Part shown: one piece after another, positions 1 through 5,071 of the stretch
Layout of the letters: every line of letters starts with the position of its first letter
How positions within the stretch are numbered: position 1 is the stretch's first letter
DNA from: Clostridia bacterium
GTDB taxonomy: Bacteria; Bacillota; Sulfobacillia; SLMV01
Length of the DNA stretch: 5,071 nucleotides
Direction: 5' to 3'
NCBI GenBank assembly: GCA_007133365.1
Contig: SLMV01000134.1
Location: 1-5,071, forward strand
The notes under the pieces: model-generated
Told to the model about the DNA's origin: nothing
The model's database searches: none
The model's input: only the letters and a program-made list of their open reading frames with translations
Made by a program: the position numbers and the translations under genes

Positions 1-1860
1 TATGGTGCCCGGTTTTACGTCGCCCCCTACTGTGATCCCATTCGGCCCCATGCGGATCCTATCATCTGGCGCGAACACGCCTGGCTGGGCGCTCACATGG
101 CCTTGGCGTTGGAAGCAGCCGGAACCCCCGGCGTCTTAAACGGTGCGCAATACCCCGGTTGGGGGCATCTCGGATTCCACTGGATTACGGCCTTTCATAA
201 TATTGCCGGCATGCTCACCGAATCGGCCAACGCCAAGATCGCCACACCCCTTTACATCCATCCCCATCAACTTAAAGGCAGTAGCGAGAAGACGATGCCG
301 GAGTATCGATCACAGGTTAACTTCCCCAATCCTTGGGATGGGGGCTGGTGGCGGTTAGGGGATATCGTGCGGCAAAAAAAAATCGCCAGCTGGGCGCTTT
401 TGGATCTATGTGCCCGGTATAAGGATCCGTTATTAATTAATGCCCATCAAAAGGCCCAACGACAAATTAGAAAGGGACGAGACGAGGGTCATACCTTCAT
501 CATTTCGCGCGCCCAACACGATCCCCTCACCGTTGATAAGTTAATCCGCCGTCTGCTCGATCAAGGTCTCACCATTGAGCAAAGTATAACGGGATTTTGC
601 GTTTCGGACCGACACTATCAGGCAGGATCCTTTTTGATCAGGACGGCCCAACCCAAACGCGGACTGATCAAAACGCTCTTGGCGCAAACCCGCTATCCCG
701 AACATTACTGGACGCGAACACCCGAGGGCGCTCCCACCGTTTTTGATACCGCATCGGATACCTTAGCCGAGTACATGGGAGTTGAGGTCGACCAGGTCGC
801 ATCTCCCGTCGAAGTCGAAACTCAAACGGTGAAGGCCGTTCCAAAGGCTACCGGCCGTCCTTTAAAAACAGATGGAGCCCTCCTCCTTGATCCTCGCCTA
901 AACGACGCGTTTACCGTGGTCAATCAGCTCCTCGATGCCGGCGTCCCGATCCAACGCCTCAAGACCTCCATCGAGACGCCAAACGGATGCTTGCCGCCCG
1001 GTGCCTTTCGCATTGAAAGGGACACCCTCGATCCTGTCGACCTTTCCCAGCAGGCTGAGAAATCCGGCGTTTCCTTCCTGTCGGTACCCGAAGAAAAAAC
1101 CCCTCACCACCCGACGCACCCCGTGCGGCGGCGCTCCCTGGGCATCTATCAACGCTACTGGGGCGGCAATGCGGATGAAGGATGGACCCGCCTGGTCTTG
1201 GAACAATTCGGTTTTCCGTACACAACGGTGCAAGATGACGACATCCGCGACCCCGATCTGACATCCCGGTTCGATACCCTTCTTCTGCCGCATGATCCCA
1301 CGCATTTGCTCATTGACATCACCGAAGATGAGGATGCTGCCCAAAATCAAGACCACTACCCGCCCGAATACCGAAGCGGACTAAAAGAAGCAGGCGTCAA
1401 AGCCTTACGCGCCTTCGTTCACGCCGGCGGCCGCTTGATCGCCCTCGATGCGGCTTGGGAGACGGCTGCCCGCGCCGGTCAGTTGAAAGTGAAAAATGTC
1501 GTATCCGAAGCGGATTCCACCGAGTATTTTACCCACGGATCCACCCTTCGGTCGAGGGTTGATATCCATCATCCCTTGGGTTACGGCATGACAAAGGAGG
1601 CACTCATCTTGAATTGGGATAGCGCGGTGTTTGAAATCACCGACACTCATCAACCCGAGGCCTACGACGTCATTTGCCATTATCCTCAGTCGAATTTGCT
1701 CGCAAGCGGACGGTTGTTGGGAGAAGAATTGATTCGTGGAAAGGCGACCCTGTTACGGATCCAAAGCGGAAAAGGGGATATCATATTGTTCGGGTTTCGC
1801 CCCCAGCACCGTGGTCAGATGCACGGAACGTTCAAATTGCTATTCAACTGCCTACTCTAA
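1..1860 (+). CDS. M14-family zinc carboxypeptidase-like protein with GATase-like C-terminal domain (5'-truncated by window edge)
   Basis: The frame is open from base 1 to a TAA stop, giving 619 visible residues; the true start is off the left edge and the internal ATG at 97 is not the start. The visible N-terminus (GARFYVAPYCDPI, then DPIIWRE at 19-25) matches the part of M14-like peptidases just after the third zinc-ligand His. The GMLTES motif carries Glu74, the probable general base (Glu270 of carboxypeptidase A), and Tyr51, 23 residues before it, could be the Tyr248 equivalent. NFPNPWDGGWWRL (107-119) is typical of this subfamily. From about residue 379 (SLGIYQRYWGGN) a second alpha/beta domain follows, resembling the class I glutamine amidotransferase-like domain of such proteins, and it ends in FRPQHRGQMHGTFKLLFN. 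The expected role is peptide hydrolysis, probably exported. Export and the zinc ligands (HxxE and His) cannot be checked because that part is missing. Family assignment is firm; activity is inferred. Confidence 0.88.
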   Translation, partial: YGARFYVAPYCDPIRPHADPIIWREHAWLGAHMALALEAAGTPGVLNGAQYPGWGHLGFHWITAFHNIAGMLTESANAKIATPLYIHPHQLKGSSEKTMPEYRSQVNFPNPWDGGWWRLGDIVRQKKIASWALLDLCARYKDPLLINAHQKAQRQIRKGRDEGHTFIISRAQHDPLTVDKLIRRLLDQGLTIEQSITGFCVSDRHYQAGSFLIRTAQPKRGLIKTLLAQTRYPEHYWTRTPEGAPTVFDTASDTLAEYMGVEVDQVASPVEVETQTVKAVPKATGRPLKTDGALLLDPRLNDAFTVVNQLLDAGVPIQRLKTSIETPNGCLPPGAFRIERDTLDPVDLSQQAEKSGVSFLSVPEEKTPHHPTHPVRRRSLGIYQRYWGGNADEGWTRLVLEQFGFPYTTVQDDDIRDPDLTSRFDTLLLPHDPTHLLIDITEDEDAAQNQDHYPPEYRSGLKEAGVKALRAFVHAGGRLIALDAAWETAARAGQLKVKNVVSEADSTEYFTHGSTLRSRVDIHHPLGYGMTKEALILNWDSAVFEITDTHQPEAYDVICHYPQSNLLASGRLLGEELIRGKATLLRIQSGKGDIILFGFRPQHRGQMHGTFKLLFNCLL

Positions 1861-1869
1861 CTGTGAATT

Positions 1870-1901
1870 CCCCGGCTTAATCCATCGCGGTGAAGCCGGG
1901 G
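1870..1901. terminator. Hairpin between convergent genes, candidate bidirectional terminator
   Basis: CCCCGGCTT (1870-1878) and AAGCCGGGG (1893-1901) form a perfect 9-bp stem around a 14-base loop. It begins 9 bases after the peptidase stop and ends one base before the stop of the opposing HD gene. No clear T-run follows on either strand, so it is not a textbook intrinsic terminator. Position and GC-rich stem make a shared terminator the best reading. Confidence 0.55.
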
Positions 1902-1902
1902 G

Positions 1903-2493
1903 TCAATCTTCTAGGTACCCTTTCGCCGTGGCCTGATCAATGAGTTCTTTCACATACTCCCAAAGTGCATCCGAACCCCCTTCGATCCCGGCATTCACCT
2001 CGAGGACTTCGTCACGGTTGATCCCGTGATCACGCCAAGTCCTCGCCTCGTTTTGAGAGAAATAGTTTTGAAGTATCGGGTGAAAGCGATCCACCGCCAA
2101 AGCAAAGCGTGCCTCTGGGGTCTCCCTCGCTTCGAACTCTTCCCATAAGGCCAACAATTCACGGAACTGATCATCCGGTAAGACCCGAAAAATCCGCTCA
2201 GCGGCTGCGCGCTCGCGCTGGTATTTATCGTGATGTCCCGCCTCATCGTAGACAAAGGTATCGCCCGCATCGATCTCAACCAGGTCATGAATCAGGACCA
2301 TTTTCATCGCCTTAAGCGCATCAAAAGGCGCGGTCGCATGCTCGGCTAGAACCATCACCATCACGGCAAGATGCCAGGAATGTTCCGCCACGTTTTCGCG
2401 TCGGTCACCACGGAGGATATAGTTTTTCCGGCAAATTGTTTTGAGACGATCGATTTCCAACAAAAACTGTATCTGTTCTTTTAAGCGATCCAC
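1903..2493 (-). CDS. HD-domain phosphohydrolase, YfbR/HDDC2-like 5'-deoxynucleotidase
   Basis: This is a complete 196-residue protein of the HD_3 / COG1896 type, about the usual length. Metal ligands are visible: His38 in NVAEHSWH, His69-Asp70 in LIHDLVEIDAGDT, and Asp135 in LAVDRFHP. Glu73 and Asp78 match the catalytic pair of E. coli YfbR, and RLKTICR (16-22) matches its substrate-binding arginine region. Characterised relatives dephosphorylate deoxynucleoside 5'-monophosphates in the cytosol using a divalent metal; the exact substrate here is inferred. The start is GTG at 2493: an in-frame TGA lies 15 bases upstream of it, GGAGG (2498-2502) sits 4 bases before it, and homologues begin at this point of the alignment. 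It is convergent with the peptidase gene and divergent from the binding-protein gene, so it is transcribed alone within the window. Two tiny ORFs just upstream may influence its translation. Confidence 0.9.
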   Translation of the reverse strand: MDRLKEQIQFLLEIDRLKTICRKNYILRGDRRENVAEHSWHLAVMVMVLAEHATAPFDALKAMKMVLIHDLVEIDAGDTFVYDEAGHHDKYQRERAAAERIFRVLPDDQFRELLALWEEFEARETPEARFALAVDRFHPILQNYFSQNEARTWRDHGINRDEVLEVNAGIEGGSDALWEYVKELIDQATAKGYLED

Positions 2494-2516
2494 TTTACCT
2501 CCACTTCCTCATCCAT
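2481..2516 (-). other. Possible 11-codon leader ORF overlapping the HD gene start
   Basis: On the minus strand an ATG at 2516 opens an 11-residue frame (MDEEVEVKWIA) that ends at TAA 2483-2481, overlapping the GTG start of the HD gene in another frame. A strong Shine-Dalgarno GGAGG (2524-2528) sits 7 bases upstream of this ATG, better spaced than the one serving the HD gene. A second ATG at 2512 gives a five-residue frame (MRKWR) whose TAA (2497-2495) ends one base before the GTG. This could be translational coupling or chance. Nothing here shows that a functional peptide is made. Confidence 0.3.
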
Positions 2517-2540
2517 GAAATCCCCTCCAGCGCTTTTAAC

Positions 2541-2652
2541 GTCTTTACCGTCCTAGGGGTCGGCTACCGAGCAGCACCTTCGCCATCAAATGCGTAAAGC
2601 GAAGAGCCGTGAAAAGCCCAAACCCCTGTCGGCTCATTTTCGAACCCAAGAC
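2541..2652. repeat. Foldable intergenic element, possible dispersed repeat or structured RNA
   Basis: GTCTT (2541-2545) pairs with AAGAC (2648-2652) and encloses several internal pairings: CTTCGC (2578-2583) with GCGAAG (2599-2604), GAGCCG (2604-2609) with CGGCTC (2630-2635), and AGGGGT (2555-2560) with ACCCCT (2622-2627). The last pairing crosses the previous one, as in a pseudoknot. GTCGGCT occurs twice in direct orientation (2559-2565 and 2628-2634). The layout is denser in complementary segments than the rest of the gap. Being a repeat or an RNA is inference; the strand is not determinable and no family is recognised. Confidence 0.3.
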
Positions 2653-2782
2653 TCTTCACCAAAGTTATCACCGGCCGGACCCATAATCAACAATGAACGA
2701 ATATTATCGAGTTAGAATAAGCCGCCAACTCGAAATCAAGCGCTTCACTGGAAGAAAATATCCATGATTAAGTTAATTCGAA

Positions 2783-2796
2783 ATCAGGACCCTGAT
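2783..2796. promoter_or_regulatory. Palindrome next to the -35 box, candidate operator
   Basis: ATCAGG-AC-CCTGAT is a perfect 6+6 inverted repeat with a 2-base spacer, ending two bases before the -35 hexamer of the putative binding-protein promoter. This location suits a dimeric regulator, either an activator just upstream of -35 or a repressor. The regulator is unknown and no family consensus was recognised. Confidence 0.35.
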
Positions 2797-2798
2797 AA

Positions 2799-2828
2799 TT
2801 GACGCATTAACTGGACGCAGTATATACT
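2799..2828 (+). promoter_or_regulatory. Sigma-70-like promoter of the solute-binding-protein gene
   Basis: TTGACG (2799-2804, 5 of 6 to consensus) is followed by TATACT (2823-2828, 5 of 6) with an 18-base spacer, within an AT-rich stretch. It is the best promoter match in the gap and points towards the lipoprotein gene. Initiation would fall near 2835, leaving a leader of about 225 bases. A second perfect TTGACA at 3024-3029 has no matching -10 at normal spacing. Confidence 0.5.
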
Positions 2829-3050
2829 ATTGAGGAGAGTCGTTTTCGATTTGAAATGAATTCGTATCGAGAATCCGGAGAAAACAATCGAGATCATATC
2901 ACGCCTTATAAATTCCGTCACCTGATACCACGCGGATCCCCTCAAAGGGGTGACCGAAACCATTTCGCTGCGTCGTGTCCGGAGCCATTATCGTTACTCA
3001 CCAACACCCGTCAACCCGAAGTTTTGACATTATATGTTCCGTATCACGAG

Positions 3051-3055
3051 AGGAG
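3051..3055 (+). promoter_or_regulatory. Ribosome binding site that fixes the lipoprotein start
   Basis: AGGAG lies six bases before the ATG at 3062. It supports that start over the upstream in-frame GTG at 2975, which would add 29 residues ahead of an otherwise perfect lipoprotein signal peptide. Confidence 0.85.
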
Positions 3056-3061
3056 TTCCTT

Positions 3062-4669
3062 ATGCATCACTGGAAACACTTGTTGGGTATCGCATCATTT
3101 CTCATTCTCACCCTGGCCCTTGCCAGTTGCGGGCCCGCCGCCCAACCCACCGAACCGGCGGATGAGCCCTTCCGAGTCGTCGCTTCGCTTCCCTCCGCTC
3201 AGATTTCTTGGGATCCCCCCCAGGACTGGACCGGAATGGGCGAAATGATCATTCAAAATGCCTACGATTATCTTTTCTTGCGCAGTGGGGACGGTGCCGA
3301 ATGGGTCCCCGAACTCGCTTATAAATGGGAACGGCAAGACGACCTAACCAAACGATTCTGGATTGAAGAAGGCGTCAAGTTTCACGATGGCACGGAATTG
3401 ACCACGCGTGACATCAAACATCTCTACCGACGAATCGTTGAAGGTCCCCGCGAACTGTACATTGTCACCGCCCAATACGACTGGATCGATGAAATTATCA
3501 TCATCGACGATTACACCTTTGATGTCAAATCGAAAGAACCCCACAGCCTCTTGATGTGGCAGTTCGCCCAAACCAATAACGGGGCGGGAATTGTCAGTGC
3601 CGATTATTTTGAAGAGGTTGGACCCGAAGGGGTGCATCGGGAGCCCATGGGGAGTGGCCCTTGGCGCTTAAAAGAATGGTCGCGTGATGAATTCGTACTG
3701 TTCGAGGCAAACGACGACTATTGGCGTGGCCGTCCCTCCTTTGATGAGTTCGAATTCCGCCTAATCCCGGAAGCCTCCACACGCGTTGCCGAGATGCTCG
3801 TCGGAAACATCGACATCGCCTTTGATATCATGGCCGAAGATGAGGGACGCCTTGCCGATGCCGACGGAGTCGAACCCGTTCGGGTCCTCTCCGCGCAGGC
3901 CTGGCAGCTGTACCCACGCATAGCACCCCACCCCGACCATCTAGGAGAACCCGACTTCGACCGGGAATTCACCACGAGTGATCCACGAATCCGTGAAGCC
4001 ATCGAATTCGCGATCGACAAATACCAACTAATCGAATTAGAGGGCGGATTTGGCGAACCGCTTCGCACACGACTGGCACGCCCGCTGGCTTACGCCCACC
4101 CCGATCTCTATGGTGATAAGGCCAATCTCTACGATCCGGACCGTGCTCGTGAACTCATCGCCGAAGCCGGTTACGGTCCGGGTGAGGCCCAGCTCGTGTT
4201 CGATAGCATGGAACCACGTCCGGCCGGGGACATCGCCCGCGTCATCACGGACATGCTTGAAGACGTTGGCTTTTCCGTGGATCTTCGTCTTCAAGATGAG
4301 AGCACGTTCCGCTCAGAGATCTATCACCCCCGGAAAACCCAAGAGCTCATGCTGTGGCAGTTGGGCGGGTCCCTAAACCCCTTCTTCGGCACCAGCATCT
4401 TCACCAGCAGCCGCCTCGAGACCGACTACGGCGGCATTGACAGCGGATCCGAAGCGCTCGATAGTTTGATTCATATCGCCTGGACCGAAGTGCACGACGT
4501 GGACCGCCGCACCGACGCCTATCATTCCGCCATGCAAATCATCGCGGAAGAGCGGTATGTCATTGGTCTGTTCCAACGTTCGTCCCTTTGGGGCGTAAGT
4601 GACCGGATCGAATGGACACCCCGTTTTGATAACGACGTCTACGGTTGGGACATCACGCCCGCTGGCTAA
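3062..4669 (+). CDS. ABC transporter solute-binding lipoprotein, family 5 (peptide/oligopeptide type)
   Basis: This is a complete 535-residue protein, the usual length for SBP_bac_5 (DppA/OppA-like) proteins. It begins with a lipoprotein signal peptide: charged MHHWKH, a hydrophobic core at 7-21, and lipobox Leu20-Ala-Ser-Cys23. Cys23 would be lipidated and cleaved by signal peptidase II; Gly at +2 is not an inner-membrane retention signal. Family signatures follow in order: VKFHDGTELTTRDIK around 107, MGSGPWRLKEW around 196, EANDDYWRGRPSFDE, then IPEASTRVAEMLVGNIDIAF around 237, and later DPRIREAIEFAIDK and YDPDRARELIAEAGY. The protein would capture a peptide or other ligand (family 5 also binds nickel, heme and sugars) and hand it to a membrane ABC permease; the ligand cannot be read from sequence. 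No permease or ATPase gene adjoins it: upstream is divergent and downstream a hairpin precedes a convergent gene, so it appears monocistronic. Confidence 0.93.
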   Translation: MHHWKHLLGIASFLILTLALASCGPAAQPTEPADEPFRVVASLPSAQISWDPPQDWTGMGEMIIQNAYDYLFLRSGDGAEWVPELAYKWERQDDLTKRFWIEEGVKFHDGTELTTRDIKHLYRRIVEGPRELYIVTAQYDWIDEIIIIDDYTFDVKSKEPHSLLMWQFAQTNNGAGIVSADYFEEVGPEGVHREPMGSGPWRLKEWSRDEFVLFEANDDYWRGRPSFDEFEFRLIPEASTRVAEMLVGNIDIAFDIMAEDEGRLADADGVEPVRVLSAQAWQLYPRIAPHPDHLGEPDFDREFTTSDPRIREAIEFAIDKYQLIELEGGFGEPLRTRLARPLAYAHPDLYGDKANLYDPDRARELIAEAGYGPGEAQLVFDSMEPRPAGDIARVITDMLEDVGFSVDLRLQDESTFRSEIYHPRKTQELMLWQLGGSLNPFFGTSIFTSSRLETDYGGIDSGSEALDSLIHIAWTEVHDVDRRTDAYHSAMQIIAEERYVIGLFQRSSLWGVSDRIEWTPRFDNDVYGWDITPAG

Positions 4670-4672
4670 ACG

Positions 4673-4706
4673 TTTAAGGGGCGGGCCTCAAGGCCCGCCC
4701 CTTAAA
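4673..4706. terminator. Strong bidirectional hairpin terminator
   Basis: TTTAAGGGGCGGGCC (4673-4687) pairs perfectly over 15 bp with GGCCCGCCCCTTAAA (4692-4706) around a TCAA loop. It starts 3 bases after the lipoprotein stop codon. The AT-rich base of the stem gives a short T stretch on either strand, so it could also serve the opposing gene, which ends 91 bases away. The true U-tail is short, so efficiency is uncertain. Confidence 0.8.
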
Positions 4707-4797
4707 AGCCTTACCTTCCTTTCTTAAACCGGTAAATGATTTGATTCATCCTTCACCCAAAGCCTCTCGCCACTCCCAATTCACCCCTTCACAAGGT

Positions 4798-5071
4798 TCA
4801 ATCGATGCTTTCACCCGGTTCATCTGCACTCCCATTCGTCCAACGCATGAGGAGGAAAAAGACCGCCATCAACACGTAACCGATGGCCGGTCCCACCGCC
4901 ATGCCAAAGCCAAGTTCTTGGGCGTGGATGATCCCGAAGTAGGATAGGGCGGCACCGAGTAGAGCGTAGTAGGCGGACATATGCAATTTATTGTCGATGG
5001 CAAAGACCACGATGGCTGCCAGGATTAACCCGACGACAATCGCCCCATCGCCCAACACTTCCATGCCCTGA
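4798..5071 (-). CDS. C-terminal part of a membrane transporter, probably NCS2-type nucleobase permease (truncated by window edge)
   Basis: The frame is open from the right edge to TGA at 4800-4798, giving 90 visible residues; the ATG at 5064 is internal because QG codons precede it in frame. Three hydrophobic segments are visible at about residues 10-25, 33-50 and 61-75, followed by a short polar tail rich in Asp, Glu and Ser. The pattern GAIVVGLILAAIVVFAIDNK, then LSYFGIIHA and GYVLMAVFFLL resembles, from memory, the last helices of AzgA/xanthine-uracil-like NCS2 permeases, which import purines or related bases across the inner membrane. That family call rests on a short C-terminal match; another polytopic membrane protein is possible. 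It is convergent with the lipoprotein gene and no promoter is in view. Confidence 0.6.
   Translation of the reverse strand, partial: QGMEVLGDGAIVVGLILAAIVVFAIDNKLHMSAYYALLGAALSYFGIIHAQELGFGMAVGPAIGYVLMAVFFLLMRWTNGSADEPGESID

Larger units (their letters stand above)
2494..3061. other. Divergent intergenic region between the HD and binding-protein genes
   Basis: The 568 bases between the two divergent starts hold no recognisable protein-coding gene. From left to right they contain the tiny leader ORFs, a foldable element (2541-2652), a 7-bp inverted repeat (TCGAGTT 2707-2713 with AACTCGA 2727-2733), a palindrome (2783-2796), a sigma-70-like promoter (2799-2828) and a long leader. A direct repeat TCGAAATCA occurs at 2730-2738 and 2778-2786. 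I found no convincing minus-strand promoter for the HD gene; the best -10-like hexamer, GATAAT at 2708-2703, has no good -35. No tRNA, known riboswitch class, IS end or attachment site was recognised. Confidence 0.6.

Noticed and set aside
898..1356. 152-codon minus-strand ORF inside the peptidase gene
   Set aside because: It is antisense to a region with clear peptidase-family sequence and has no recognisable domain; it is a coding shadow.
2918..2990. Possible TPP- or SAM-type riboswitch in the leader
   Set aside because: Short fragments such as CCTGATACCACG recall riboswitch cores, but the conserved partner motifs and stems of those classes are missing.
3024..3052. Perfect -35 hexamer TTGACA close to the lipoprotein start
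   Set aside because: No -10-like hexamer lies 16-18 bases downstream and the Shine-Dalgarno occupies that position, so it is probably chance.
2975..3061. N-terminal extension of the binding protein from the upstream GTG at 2975
   Set aside because: The ATG at 3062 has a well-placed AGGAG and begins a standard lipoprotein signal peptide; the extension would bury it.
2856..3248. 130-codon plus-strand ORF starting in the leader and overlapping the lipoprotein gene
   Set aside because: It has no adequate Shine-Dalgarno, runs out of frame into a certain gene with low-complexity Pro/Ser-rich translation, and resembles no family.
4741..4947. 68-codon plus-strand ORF over the right-hand transporter gene
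   Set aside because: It overlaps the membrane-protein frame on the other strand, has a His/Pro/Arg-rich shadow composition and no ribosome binding site.

Overview
The window looks like ordinary bacterial chromosome: four protein genes, two of them cut by the window edges, with short convergent junctions and one long divergent regulatory gap. The organism cannot be placed to phylum. Moderate G+C, strong Shine-Dalgarno sites, GTG/ATG starts and a type II-signal (lipobox) lipoprotein fit a free-living heterotrophic bacterium, more likely diderm than not. No phage, transposase, CRISPR or RNA gene was recognised.

Layout: (1) 1-1860 (+) is the C-terminal 619 residues of an M14-type zinc carboxypeptidase-like protein with a glutamine-amidotransferase-like C-terminal domain; its N-terminus lies off the left edge. 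(2) A hairpin at 1870-1901 closes the convergent junction with (3) 1903-2493 (-), an HD-domain nucleotidase of the YfbR/HDDC2 type. (4) 2494-3061 is a 568-base divergent gap. It holds two tiny ORFs just before the HD gene, a foldable element at about 2541-2652, a palindrome abutting a sigma-70-like promoter (2799-2828), and a leader of about 225 bases. (5) 3062-4669 (+) is a complete family 5 solute-binding lipoprotein for peptides or similar ligands. (6) A 15-bp GC-rich hairpin at 4673-4706 sits in the convergent junction with (7) 4798-5071 (-), the C-terminal end of a three-helix membrane segment, most likely an NCS2-type nucleobase permease, cut by the right edge.

Functionally, the peptidase and the binding protein could both serve peptide scavenging, and the HD nucleotidase and the putative nucleobase permease both touch nucleotide salvage. 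However, every neighbouring pair is convergent or divergent, so the window shows no operon and no sequence proof of joint function. I found no convincing new multi-gene system. The best leads are the structured, repeat-like element at 2541-2652, the long leader and palindrome of the binding-protein gene, and the leader ORFs before the HD gene.
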